Origin: Salinimonas iocasae | GTDB taxonomy: Bacteria; Pseudomonadota; Gammaproteobacteria; Enterobacterales; Alteromonadaceae | Direction of reading: 5' to 3' | DNA length: 64,000 nt | Assembly: GCF_006228385.1 (NCBI RefSeq) | Contig: NZ_CP039852.1 | Location: 1,178,001 to 1,242,000 of the forward strand | In this document: one piece after another, positions 44,743-53,514 of the stretch | Layout of the letters: every line of letters begins with the position of its first letter | Numbering within the stretch: position 1 is the stretch's first letter | Notes under the pieces: model-generated | Databases searched by the model: none | The model's input: only the letters and a program-made list of their open reading frames with translations | What the model was told of the DNA's origin: nothing | Position numbers and translations under genes: made by a program

Positions 44743-45492
44743 TTATTTAGCTTTACGACGGCTAGTTGCGCCAAGACCTAACAGGCCAAGACCAAGAACA
44801 GCCAGTGTAGAAGGCTCTGGTACGAATACCGCACTTACGTCACCAGTTACACGTTGTTGACCTTCCAGAGGGAAAGTATCAAAGTCACCATCTACGTTTA
44901 CATACATGTAGAATGGAGTAGGTGATACGAAGTAAGAGTCGCCTGCTTCAGTCAGTTCGAAATCACTGAACATAAAGTCAAATACGCCACCGAAACCGTA
45001 TAGCAGACCAACGTTTTGGCCGATGTTCATGCTTTGACCTAACATCATGTCATCAGCTGTACCAGACAGGCTCAGGTCAGCGTCAGCAGCTGTAGTGTCA
45101 CGATTTGGATCGATGAACAGCTGGAATGAACCCTGGTCTGCAGACAGTGAAGAGATTGAACCGTCAACGCCGGGAGTCATTACTGAACCAGATGCAGAGA
45201 ATGTTGCATACAGACTGTAGTTAGAACCAATCATTGATGCTGCGCCAAGGTTGTCACCACCTTCGTTGCTGAACAATTGGTTCATGTTTGCGAACGCAGT
45301 AGCAGTGAAGTTACCATTGCCGTCAAAATCGATGATTTCTTTATAACCGCCGTTCAGCTTATCAGCAGTGATAACTTCACCACCATAAGGAGTTTCGTCA
45401 ACCTGGAAGTCCAGGAAGTCAGCGTGGCTTGAGAAAGAAGCCGCGATACCAGCAGTTAGAGCTAATGATTTTACTAAAGTTTTGATTTTCAT
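44743..45492 (-). CDS. PEP-CTERM protein, PepA-like flocculation protein (copy 3)
   Basis: The protein is 249 residues. The signal peptide (MKIKTLVKSLALTAGIAASF) is followed by the beta-rich PepA-like body and the sorting tail VPEPSTLAVLGLGLLGLGA plus TSRRKAK. Differences from copy 2 are concentrated at loops (for example FELTEAGDSYFVSPTPFY against FQMTEAGDSYFVSPMPFY). It should be processed by XrtA and displayed in the matrix. The ATG at 45492 is preferred over the TTG at 45501. Its promoter region carries the same sigma-54 and dyad pair, and it is the upstream-most of the tandem set. Confidence 0.93.
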   Translation of the reverse strand: MKIKTLVKSLALTAGIAASFSSHADFLDFQVDETPYGGEVITADKLNGGYKEIIDFDGNGNFTATAFANMNQLFSNEGGDNLGAASMIGSNYSLYATFSASGSVMTPGVDGSISSLSADQGSFQLFIDPNRDTTAADADLSLSGTADDMMLGQSMNIGQNVGLLYGFGGVFDFMFSDFELTEAGDSYFVSPTPFYMYVNVDGDFDTFPLEGQQRVTGDVSAVFVPEPSTLAVLGLGLLGLGATSRRKAK

Positions 45493-45521
45493 AATTTCCA
45501 ATCTCCATATTCCAATTTAAA

Positions 45522-45541
45522 AGTGGTTGAGTAATCCACGC
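45522..45541 (-). promoter_or_regulatory. Conserved 5' leader segment of copy 3
   Basis: The same GTGG...CCAC hairpin text as at 44548, with one base changed, lies in the predicted leader of this paralog. Confidence 0.5.
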
Positions 45542-45550
45542 TAGAGTTAA

Positions 45551-45566
45551 TGCACTTGTAGTGCCA
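45551..45566 (-). promoter_or_regulatory. Sigma-54 promoter of pepA-like copy 3
   Basis: The minus strand reads TGGCACTACAAGTGCA: TGGCAC, five bases, then a TGCA -12 element with G in place of the first T. The predicted start is about 48 bases before the ATG. Confidence 0.85.
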
Positions 45567-45628
45567 ACTTTTTAAGATGTTGAAAAATATAGAAATTGTG
45601 GGTTTTTGCTATCTCATAAAAAAGGATG

Positions 45629-45645
45629 TGTAAAAGTTTTTGACA
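45629..45645. promoter_or_regulatory. Candidate enhancer-binding site for copy 3
   Basis: TGTAAAAGTTTTTGACA is a full match to TGTNAA-N5-TTNACA, 63 bases upstream of the sigma-54 box. It lies nine bases from the end of the thiF-like gene. Confidence 0.65.
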
Positions 45646-45653
45646 TAAAATCA

Positions 45654-46511
45654 CTAATTATTTGTTACTATTTTTGCGGCAATCTTAAATTTAAGACGCT
45701 GAACAGGCCCGCGATTTCCTTTTGGGCACCAGGTGCGGGTAAGTTTATTACGATACGCATCAAAATGCAGGCCGTAGGGCGCGCACAGTACCTCGCCGCG
45801 GTTAAGCAATATCTTAAGCGCATAGGTTTCGGCCATGCCGGCACATAAGTTCACCGCCATGCCTGTAGACGGGCCACGGCGCTCTTTAAAGCTCACGGCG
45901 GTTTCATCCACCAGGTAATTACGCTGTAACATCGCCGGCGACAGGCCAATCAGGAACTGTATAAGCTGACTTTCTGTATCGTGCTTATCCTCAAATCGAA
46001 AATATTCCTCATAATTCATCTTACCGGGCATAAAGCATAACAGGGCACAACCCATACCGAGAGGGGCGGCGGTCACCACCGGAATATTTTTGTCATAACA
46101 CTTCTGGAAAACCAGCTTACGGGCATCCAGTGCGAAAAAATCCAGGCTGTCTATATATAAGTCGACATCCTGAAGAAAGTCATCCACGTTGTCGGTATTC
46201 ACGCCGTCGCCAAAATTGCGGATGTCCATTTGTGGGTTAATATCCTTTAGCATGTCATGCATGACATGCATTTTGTTTTTACCCACTGTCGACATAAACG
46301 CGCCGGCCTGGCGGTTAAAGTTATGAACATCGTATTCGTCAAAGTCAGATATATTGACATTACCAATACCGAGCCGGGCTAGCGTCAAGGCGTGCAGGCT
46401 GCCTACGCCACCACATCCGGCTATCGCGACCCTTTTCTGGCGTAGTTGTGACTGTTCTTCATGAGTAACCCAGCCGATGTTTCTGGAAAATGCGGTATCG
46501 TAATCAAACAC
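45654..46511 (-). CDS. ThiF/MoeB/E1-like adenylyltransferase
   Basis: The protein is 285 residues. VAIAGCGGVGSLHALTLARLGIGNVNISDFDEYDVHNFNRQ holds the Rossmann nucleotide-binding loop and the DxD...NxNRQ adenylation motif of E1-like enzymes. These activate a C-terminal carboxylate by adenylation. No ubiquitin-like partner, E2 or JAB protease is nearby, and the second cysteine pair of zinc-binding MoeB types is not visible. Its target is unknown. The GTG start at 46511 follows AGAGAG. It is next to the pepA-like genes on the same strand but without a linking short gap, so association is by location only. Confidence 0.82.
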   Translation of the reverse strand: MFDYDTAFSRNIGWVTHEEQSQLRQKRVAIAGCGGVGSLHALTLARLGIGNVNISDFDEYDVHNFNRQAGAFMSTVGKNKMHVMHDMLKDINPQMDIRNFGDGVNTDNVDDFLQDVDLYIDSLDFFALDARKLVFQKCYDKNIPVVTAAPLGMGCALLCFMPGKMNYEEYFRFEDKHDTESQLIQFLIGLSPAMLQRNYLVDETAVSFKERRGPSTGMAVNLCAGMAETYALKILLNRGEVLCAPYGLHFDAYRNKLTRTWCPKGNRGPVQRLKFKIAAKIVTNN

Positions 46512-46703
46512 TGCTTAATCTCTCTTACTTTTCGCGTTGCTGCTAAGATAATTATTACTGCTGACTAAGAAGAAGGCGAGTGCGTTTTAAACACTGGCGT
46601 CAGCGTGATAGTGCTTACTTTTAGTAGTGATGCATACTATTATACACACGGACAATTTAAAATGCGGTCCGCAAAAAGGATTTAACAATAAAAGGTGGTA
46701 ACA

Positions 46704-47474
46704 ATGGTCGCAGGGAAATTTGCAGTGGTGGTAGTGCTGATAAGCTTATGTCAGTCAGTGCTGGCTGCAACACTTGCTGATACAGTTAAACAGATAAAGC
46801 CTGCGGTGGTAGGTGTTGGTCTGGTTGCGCCATTGGCCACGGTGAGTCACCAGTTAAAAGGGACCGGCTTTGTTATCGGCAACGGTAAGTATGTGGTCAC
46901 CAATACCCATGTTATTGACATGCAGGTACCAGAGGACGTGAAGTATCAGCGCACTGTCTTTGCCGGCCATGGTAAGAAAGGGCAAATTCTACCTGTCCAG
47001 AAAATTTACAGGGATGAAGAGCACGACCTGGCGATTCTTGAAATACCCACCGCACTTCCAGCGCTACCACTTTATAATGAGAACGATCCTATCCCGGATG
47101 GCACTGATATAGCCGTTACCGGTTTTCCAATTGGCGGCGTATTAGGCTTATATCCGGCCACTCATAAGGGAATTGTGGCAGCGTATACGCCAAATATTAT
47201 TGCGGCAAAAAACACCTCACAGATATCTGAACAATTCCTGCAACGTTTGCGTAATCCTTTTATGGTATATCAGCTGGATGTTGTTGCTTATCCTGGCAAT
47301 AGTGGCAGCCCGGTATATCGCGCCGACACAAAAGAGGTGTTCGCTGTAGTAAATAAAGTATTTGTAAAAGAAACCAAAGAGTCGGCAATCACCCGTCCCA
47401 GTGGGATTACCTATGCTATTCCGGCCAGCCATATAAGTGCGCTGGCCCGAAAGCATAACATTCCGTTGCAGTAG
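46704..47474 (+). CDS. Secreted trypsin-like serine protease
   Basis: The protein is 256 residues with a signal peptide (VAGKFAVVVVLISLCQSVLA). The catalytic triad is visible: His69 in VVTNTHVID, Asp108 in EEHDLAILEI and Ser200 in VAYPGNSGSPVY. This is the S1C/HtrA-like fold without a PDZ domain, so a periplasmic or extracellular enzyme. I use ATG 46704 because AAAGGTGG lies at the right distance. It might cut matrix or PEP-CTERM proteins, which is speculative. It diverges from the thiF-like gene and precedes the tviB operon. Confidence 0.88.
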   Translation: MVAGKFAVVVVLISLCQSVLAATLADTVKQIKPAVVGVGLVAPLATVSHQLKGTGFVIGNGKYVVTNTHVIDMQVPEDVKYQRTVFAGHGKKGQILPVQKIYRDEEHDLAILEIPTALPALPLYNENDPIPDGTDIAVTGFPIGGVLGLYPATHKGIVAAYTPNIIAAKNTSQISEQFLQRLRNPFMVYQLDVVAYPGNSGSPVYRADTKEVFAVVNKVFVKETKESAITRPSGITYAIPASHISALARKHNIPLQ

Positions 47475-47554
47475 TGCTTGCCCGCAGGCAAGATAGTCGT
47501 TTTCTTACTAAATAAAATGTGCAAACATCATTAAAAAATGAGCGTTGTAAGTGT

Positions 47555-48829
47555 ATGTCAGTAGAATTTAAAAAAATCGCCGTTATTGGTCTTGGCTATG
47601 TAGGTTTACCTCTGGCTGTAGCATTCGGGCGATATCGCACCACCGTTGGTTTTGATATCAACTCTCAGCGGGTAAAAGAACTTCAGGGAAATAAAGATCA
47701 CACGCTGGAAGTGACAGAAGACGAACTTAAAGCCGCTTCTTCGCTTAGCTTCACTGATGATAAGTCTGCATTGTCAGGCTGTGACGTCATTATTGTAACG
47801 GTGCCTACGCCAATCGACAGCAATAAACAGCCGGATATGACGCCGCTGCATAAAGCCAGTGAAATGATTGGTGAAGTGATTACCGCTGACACCGTGGTCA
47901 TTTATGAGTCTACAGTTTACCCCGGCGCGACCGAAGAATACTGTATTCCGCTGATTGAGAAGAAATCCGGGTTAACGTTCAATAAGGACTTTTTTGCCGG
48001 TTACAGCCCTGAACGGATTAATCCGGGTGACAAACAGCATCGTCTGGAATCCATTGTAAAGGTGACCTCAGGCAGTACACCTGAAATTGCTGAAAAAGTC
48101 GATGCGCTGTATCGCGAAATTATTACCGCGGGTACGCACCGGGCATCTTCCATCAAAGTCGCCGAGGCAGCCAAAGTCATTGAAAATACACAGCGTGATT
48201 TGAATATCGCACTTATCAACGAGCTGGCGATGATCTTTGCTAAAGCGGGCATTGATACCGAAGAGGTATTGGAAGCGGCTGGCAGTAAGTGGAACTTTTT
48301 GCCGTTTCGCCCTGGCCTGGTAGGCGGTCACTGCATTGGTGTAGACCCGTATTATCTTACCCACAAAGCTGAAGAGCTTGGTCACCACCCGGACGTCATT
48401 CTGGCCGGGCGTCGTATAAACGACAAGATGGGGGAGTATGTGGTTTCTCGCCTGGTTAAAACTATGCTTAAAAAGCAGATTATGGTGAATGGCGGGAATG
48501 TGTTGCTGCTGGGTATCACGTTTAAAGAAAACTGCCCGGATATCCGCAACACTAAAGTGGTTGATATCGCTACGGAATTGCGCGAATACAACGTAAATCT
48601 GGATATCTACGACCCATGGGCAGACCCGGAAGAAGTTTTGCATGAGTACGGCCTTGAGCTGACCGGTGCGCCTGAAAAAGGTAAATACGATGCAATTATC
48701 GGTGCCGTGGCCCACAATCAGTTTAAAGCCTGGTCGGCAGAAGAGTTGCGTAGTTTCTGTAAAGACGACAGCGTAATTTTTGATTTGAAATATATGTTTG
48801 ATAAAACAGGCGTTGATATACGCTTATAA
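47555..48829 (+). CDS. tviB: UDP-N-acetylglucosamine C6-dehydrogenase, TviB-like
   Basis: The protein is about 424 residues. [17 protein letters not shown] is the NAD-binding Rossmann loop, [16 protein letters not shown] and the central [20 protein letters not shown] (catalytic Lys207) the dimer domain, and [17 protein letters not shown] holds the nucleophile Cys260. [16 protein letters not shown] is also diagnostic of the Vi-type enzyme. It oxidises UDP-GlcNAc (or a related sugar) to the uronic acid form, a precursor of an acidic EPS. The start ATG 47555 fits family length; a GTG at 47519 is possible. The epimerase follows 12 bases later. Confidence 0.92.
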   Translation: MSVEFKKIAVIGLGYVGLPLAVAFGRYRTTVGFDINSQRVKELQGNKDHTLEVTEDELKAASSLSFTDDKSALSGCDVIIVTVPTPIDSNKQPDMTPLHKASEMIGEVITADTVVIYESTVYPGATEEYCIPLIEKKSGLTFNKDFFAGYSPERINPGDKQHRLESIVKVTSGSTPEIAEKVDALYREIITAGTHRASSIKVAEAAKVIENTQRDLNIALINELAMIFAKAGIDTEEVLEAAGSKWNFLPFRPGLVGGHCIGVDPYYLTHKAEELGHHPDVILAGRRINDKMGEYVVSRLVKTMLKKQIMVNGGNVLLLGITFKENCPDIRNTKVVDIATELREYNVNLDIYDPWADPEEVLHEYGLELTGAPEKGKYDAIIGAVAHNQFKAWSAEELRSFCKDDSVIFDLKYMFDKTGVDIRL

Positions 48830-48841
48830 GGAACGCTTAAA

Positions 48842-49858
48842 ATGAAAGTGCTTGTTACCGGAGCGGCAGGATTTATCGGTTCACATGTATCCATGTACCT
48901 GCTAGAGCGGGGCGATGAAGTCGTTGGTCTTGATAATCTTAACGATTACTATGACCCTACGTTGAAAGACGCACGTCTTGAACGCATCAACGCGCTACCC
49001 AGTGCTGATAAGTTCCGCTTTGTAAAAATGTCGGTTGAAGATCGTGAAGGCATGGAAGCGCTCTTTGCCAAAGAGAAGTTTGATAAAGTTGTGCACCTGG
49101 CTGCACAGGCTGGTGTCAGATACTCTATTGAAAATCCGCATGCCTATATTGATTCTAACATTGTCGGCTTCATGAACATTCTTGAAGGCTGCCGTCATAA
49201 CGACATCAAGCATCTGGTGTATGCATCTTCAAGTTCGGTATATGGGGCAAACGAAAGTATGCCGTTTGCTGTGGAAGATAATGTCGACCACCCAATGTCA
49301 CTGTACGCGGCCAGTAAAAAAGCCAATGAGCTGATGGCACACACCTACAGCAACCTGTACAACCTGCCTACGACGGGTCTGCGCTTTTTCACCGTATATG
49401 GCCCCTGGGGACGCCCTGATATGGCGTTGTTCCTGTTTACTAAAGCTATTTTAGAAGATGAGCCGATTAAGGTATTTAACCACGGTAATCACCGTCGTGA
49501 CTTTACCTATATCGACGATATCGTAGAAGGGATTATCGCTACACTGGATAATACCGCACAGGTTGACCCACAATGGACGGGCGAGAAGCCAAATCCGGGT
49601 TCCAGTAAGGTGCCGTGGAAAGTGTATAACATTGGCGCACAAACACCGGTACACTTGCTTACGTATATCGAAACACTGGAAAATGCGCTGGGTAAGAAGG
49701 CTGAAAAAGAATTACTGCCACTACAACCCGGCGATGTGCCGGACACCTTTGCCGATGTTGAAGCACTGGTAAAAGATACGGGTTACAGACCGACCACAAC
49801 CATTGAAACGGGTGTAAACAACTTTGTTGAGTGGTACCGGGACTATTATAAGGTCTGA
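48842..49858 (+). CDS. UDP-uronate 4-epimerase-like short-chain dehydrogenase
   Basis: The protein is 338 residues. [12 protein letters not shown] (5-16) is the NAD loop, ASSSSVYG the serine strand, and [15 protein letters not shown] carries Tyr155 and Lys159. [12 protein letters not shown] at 36-47 is typical of UDP-glucuronate 4-epimerases. Paired with TviB it probably makes the galacto-configured uronic acid of the EPS. A good AAGGA ribosome-binding site precedes ATG 48842. The gene ends the operon at a strong terminator. Confidence 0.92.
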   Translation: MKVLVTGAAGFIGSHVSMYLLERGDEVVGLDNLNDYYDPTLKDARLERINALPSADKFRFVKMSVEDREGMEALFAKEKFDKVVHLAAQAGVRYSIENPHAYIDSNIVGFMNILEGCRHNDIKHLVYASSSSVYGANESMPFAVEDNVDHPMSLYAASKKANELMAHTYSNLYNLPTTGLRFFTVYGPWGRPDMALFLFTKAILEDEPIKVFNHGNHRRDFTYIDDIVEGIIATLDNTAQVDPQWTGEKPNPGSSKVPWKVYNIGAQTPVHLLTYIETLENALGKKAEKELLPLQPGDVPDTFADVEALVKDTGYRPTTTIETGVNNFVEWYRDYYKV

Positions 49859-49927
49859 TTACACGGCCTGTTAAAGACCAGCTCTTAATCTGCAGTGCAT
49901 TGTGATAAAGTGAAACGCGTAAAGCGT

Positions 49928-49960
49928 AAAAAAAGGGGCGTGTAATACGCCCCTTTTTTT
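49928..49960 (+). terminator. Terminator after the tviB-epimerase operon
   Basis: AAAAGGGGCGT / ACGCCCCTTTT with a short loop and a long T-run. It lies about 70 bases past the epimerase stop. Confidence 0.92.
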
Positions 49961-50090
49961 ATTTCTCAAAAACAGCGATACAGTCAATAACACCTGCGTT
50001 CATCGCGCTATATGCAGAGCATTGATAACTAATTGATAACCAGGAGAATAAAAGTGTCAGGCTTTTTAACAGCGCATGCTGAGGCGCAGA

Positions 50091-50978
50091 TTAATGCGCC
50101 TGACGCTGTAGTGGCTTCGCATTAGGAGCTACTTCATTACGGTAGAATGTTTCTACCTCAGGAAGCTGATCACGGATACTGCCGCGAATGGTATTGAGCA
50201 TTGATTTGAAACCTGGCTTCAGGTTATCCATCAATAACTCTTTATTTATATAGTAAGGCGCACGCTTACCGTGATAATCGATGACAGGCCCGATTTGCTC
50301 AAACCGGATACCCACAAAGCTCATGCTGCGGGCGAGTCTGGGTTCCATCATCACAAAGGCGTGACGAATATCGCCTTCGATGGCTGAAGCAGCGGCGGCA
50401 AAGTACAACCCGATAGCAATGAACGGAAAGCAGCGTAATTCAGTTTCTGAGTATGCTGTCTGGTTAATTACACCCGTTGCAGCGCCGGCAAAACGGTCCA
50501 TTTGACGGCGTCTGAACTGGGCAGGTACCGCCAGTCTGGAAATTTCGCATACATCTTTACGGTCGAAATTTTGTGGGTTTAAGTCGTGCCGGGTGATGGA
50601 AGACAGGCAGTACTTTTCAATAGGTAATAGTTCATGATCTTCAAGCGGACGAACAGTGCGGACCGTGCCGGCCAGGCTACCACTATTTAAATGGCGAATC
50701 AGACAGTGGCGGGAATACTGATCGAACTCATCAATTTCCAAACCATCAGGTGCCACGGGCTCAAACTTCAGTTCCTCACAATAGACATTGTGACGAATCT
50801 GGAAGGCCGAATTGCGCATATCATGGTCACTGGCCATGATAGGTGTCAGATAGGTGCCAAAGTGAGAAGAAATATAATTAGCTTCACGAAGCTGCTTATA
50901 GCCCTTAATCAGTTTACCTAATTTAGTGCCGTTAACTTTACGGGAAAGGCTTCCCATGAATGTTGATTTATTGGCCAT
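50091..50978 (-). CDS. PEP-CTERM/exosortase system-associated acyltransferase (LuxI-like fold)
   Basis: The protein is about 295 residues. The core MRNSAFQIRHNVYCEELKFEP, RHCLIRHLNSGSLAGTVRTVRP and CEISRLAVPAQFRRRQ follow the autoinducer-synthase/GNAT layout (the Arg-X-x-V-Y-C start and E-I-S-R-L/F-x-V/A block) and match the exosortase-associated acyltransferase subfamily. It would use an acyl donor to modify a small molecule or glycan. The ATG at 50978 is preferred by family length; ATG 50996 is an alternative and a longer frame goes to 51083. It is the right-hand end of the EPS locus and lies tail to tail with the epimerase. Confidence 0.92.
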   Translation of the reverse strand: MANKSTFMGSLSRKVNGTKLGKLIKGYKQLREANYISSHFGTYLTPIMASDHDMRNSAFQIRHNVYCEELKFEPVAPDGLEIDEFDQYSRHCLIRHLNSGSLAGTVRTVRPLEDHELLPIEKYCLSSITRHDLNPQNFDRKDVCEISRLAVPAQFRRRQMDRFAGAATGVINQTAYSETELRCFPFIAIGLYFAAAASAIEGDIRHAFVMMEPRLARSMSFVGIRFEQIGPVIDYHGKRAPYYINKELLMDNLKPGFKSMLNTIRGSIRDQLPEVETFYRNEVAPNAKPLQRQAH

Positions 50979-51007
50979 AATGCTACTACTTCTCATCTCA
51001 CGCCATA

Positions 51008-51024
51008 TCTGCCAGACGGGCAGA
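51008..51024 (-). promoter_or_regulatory. Inverted repeat upstream of the acyltransferase gene
   Basis: TCTGCC-N5-GGCAGA lies 30 bases upstream of the chosen start, in the expected leader or promoter. It has the size of a dimeric-regulator site but no regulator can be assigned. Confidence 0.4.
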
Positions 51025-51173
51025 CTCGTAGGTACTGTATGGAGCTTGATAATAAGTGTTGCATCAGTTTGCACATTTTCCAAGCGGAATTTGATTTATT
51101 ATCTTTGCTATGAGTATAGCTGGGAATACTTAAGTTGCTTATCCAGTAATTTTGCTTAAAAGCGCAGCATAAC

Positions 51174-51203
51174 AATAAAGCCGCCGAAGGTGGCGGCTTT
51201 ATT
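51174..51203 (-). terminator. Terminator after malate synthase
   Basis: AATAAAGCCGCC / GGCGGCTTTATT with a six-base loop, 36 bases past the glcB stop; the minus-strand tail is T-rich. Confidence 0.88.
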
Positions 51204-51238
51204 ACTTTGCCAAAAGCAGTGTGATAGGTATACCTATG

Positions 51239-53434
51239 TTATGAGACAGAGGCCAGTTTTGCTTTCATTTCGCGACGACGCGCATGTAGCAGTGGTTCAG
51301 TATATCCACTTGGCTGACGCGTGCCTTTAAATATAAGGTCGCTTGCCGCCTGAAAGCCGATAGATTCCTGAAGGTTTGGCGTCATAGGAATGTAAGCATC
51401 GTCTCCGGCATTTTGCTCATCGACCAAAGATGCCATACGCGCCAGCGTATCCTCCACCTGTTCTTTGGTTACCACACCATGCTCCAGCCAGTTAGCAATA
51501 TGTTGAGAGGAGATCCTCAAAGTGGCACGGTCTTCCATCAGTCCGACGTTATCAATGTCTGGTACTTTAGAGCAGCCGATGCCCTGGTGCACCCAGCGCA
51601 CAACATATCCAAGAATACCCTGAACATTGTTATCCAGTTCGCGCTGAATTTGCGACGAGGATAATGTCGAGTCTGGTGCCATTAAGGGGATTGTCAAAAT
51701 ATCTGACAGGCCATCAAAGTCGCTGTTTTCCAGAGACTTTTGCACATCCGATACGTTAACTTCATGGTAATGTAAGGCATGCAGTGTGGCAGCAGTGGGC
51801 GAAGGCACCCAGGCTGTTGTTGCGCCGGACTGCGGATGACCGATTTTTGCTTCCATCATAGCAGCCATATTATCCGGCACCGGCCACATACCCTTACCAA
51901 TCTGCGCCTTACCCGACAGTCCGCACGCCAGACCGGTGACAACGTTGGCTTTTTCGTACGCGGCAATCCAGGGCCGCTCTTTTAACTCTGCTTTTGGTGC
52001 GAAAGCGCCTGCCAGCATAGATGTATGGATTTCGTCCCCGGTGCGATCCAAAAAGCCAGTATTGATAAATACAACCCGATGCCGGGCCTGTGCAATGCAC
52101 GCTTTAAGGTTCACACTAGTCCTGCGCTCTTCATCCATAATGCCCATTTTCAGGGTGTTCTCGGTCAGACCCAGCGCCTGCTCAACGCGTCTGAACAGCG
52201 TGTCTGAAAAGGCGACTTCTTCAGGGCCGTGCATCTTCGGTTTCACGATATAAATGCTGCCTTTGCGCGAATTGCGGTACTCACCATTTTCTTTCAAATC
52301 GTGAATACCAATAAGTGATGTAATCATGGCATCCATCAATCCTTCATAGACAGGTTCGCCATCAAGCAGGATTGCATCATTTTGCATAAGGTGACCCACG
52401 TTGCGCACGAACATGAGGCTTCTGCCGGGCAGAGTAAAGGAAGAATTATCACCGGCACGAAGGTAACGTCTGTCCTGGTTCAGTCTGCGCACAGACGAAG
52501 AACCGTTTTTAGATACCTCAACAGACAGTGTGCCTTTCATCAGCCCCAGCCAGTTCTGATAAACCAGGGTTTTATCCTCGGCATCTACTGCTGCCACAGA
52601 ATCTTCACAATCCATAATGGTGCTCAACGCCGCTTCCATCAGAATATCGCTAACGCCAGCTTTATCGGTCTTGCCAACCGGGTGCTCTCGGTCAATCTGA
52701 AGCTCGAAATGAAGCTGGTTGTGAGTAAATAGCAGCGCATCCGGAGTTTGCGCGTTACCGCGATATCCCGCCAAAGCGTGGGCTGTTTGCAGGGTTGTTT
52801 CGGTGCTGTCAGAAAATTTAACAGCCAGCGTATCGCCTTTAATCCAGTAACTGGTGGCGTCGCTGTGAGAGCCTGTTTGCAAAGGGATGACACTGTCCAG
52901 CCAGGCTTTGGCTTTATCAACCACAGCAGCGCCACGGGTTTCATTGTAGGACGCGCCTGGTGCCAGTTCACCTTGCTGTTCAATAACATCGGTACCATAG
53001 AACGCATCATATAAACTGCCCCAGCGTGCATTAGCGGCATTTAACGCATACCGGGCATTATTGATCGGCACCACCAGTTGGGGTCCTGCCATCGTTGCCA
53101 CTTCGTCATCTACACGACTAACTTCAGCAGATACAGTCTGCGGCGGCTTAACCAGATACCCGATATCCCGTAAAAAGGCTTCATATGACTCGCCACTCAC
53201 AGGCTTACCTGCACGATGGTAATCATCTATCTGCTGTTGCAGCTGTTCTCGCTTTTCAAGTAACGCTATATTTTGCGGGGTAAGATCGGCCAGAATTGAT
53301 TCGAAGGATTGCCAGAAATGCGCAGGCTGGATGCCCGTGCCCGGTAGTGCCTGTTCATTAATAAATTTGTGTAGGGTAGAGGCAATATTAAGGCGGCCCT
53401 GAGCAACGTAGCTCTGATTGGTGTTATCAGCCAT
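51239..53434 (-). CDS. glcB: Malate synthase G
   Basis: The protein is 731 residues, the normal length of malate synthase G. Family blocks visible are RDIGYLVKPP, LNAANARWGSLYDAFYGTD, MEAALSTIMDCEDSVAAVDAEDK, SIYIVKPKMHGPEEVAF, MGIMDEERRTSVNLKACI and DKTPEIHTS-like RTGDEIHTSMLAG. It condenses glyoxylate with acetyl-CoA to malate in the cytoplasm, the second enzyme of the glyoxylate shunt. The ATG at 53434 has AAGGAGAGAAAA in front. It pairs with isocitrate lyase on the far side of the LysR gene. Confidence 0.98.
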   Translation of the reverse strand: MADNTNQSYVAQGRLNIASTLHKFINEQALPGTGIQPAHFWQSFESILADLTPQNIALLEKREQLQQQIDDYHRAGKPVSGESYEAFLRDIGYLVKPPQTVSAEVSRVDDEVATMAGPQLVVPINNARYALNAANARWGSLYDAFYGTDVIEQQGELAPGASYNETRGAAVVDKAKAWLDSVIPLQTGSHSDATSYWIKGDTLAVKFSDSTETTLQTAHALAGYRGNAQTPDALLFTHNQLHFELQIDREHPVGKTDKAGVSDILMEAALSTIMDCEDSVAAVDAEDKTLVYQNWLGLMKGTLSVEVSKNGSSSVRRLNQDRRYLRAGDNSSFTLPGRSLMFVRNVGHLMQNDAILLDGEPVYEGLMDAMITSLIGIHDLKENGEYRNSRKGSIYIVKPKMHGPEEVAFSDTLFRRVEQALGLTENTLKMGIMDEERRTSVNLKACIAQARHRVVFINTGFLDRTGDEIHTSMLAGAFAPKAELKERPWIAAYEKANVVTGLACGLSGKAQIGKGMWPVPDNMAAMMEAKIGHPQSGATTAWVPSPTAATLHALHYHEVNVSDVQKSLENSDFDGLSDILTIPLMAPDSTLSSSQIQRELDNNVQGILGYVVRWVHQGIGCSKVPDIDNVGLMEDRATLRISSQHIANWLEHGVVTKEQVEDTLARMASLVDEQNAGDDAYIPMTPNLQESIGFQAASDLIFKGTRQPSGYTEPLLHARRREMKAKLASVS

Positions 53435-53514
53435 TTTTCTCTCCTTAGTTTTTTTACCAGTGTAGAGTGCCCGCCACCTTATTTTTAATTTATGATTTGT
53501 ATCTTTGCCATAAA

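Noticed and set aside
48068..48715. Minus-strand 215-residue open frame inside tviB
   Set aside because: It is fully antisense to a well-supported enzyme gene and has no family features.
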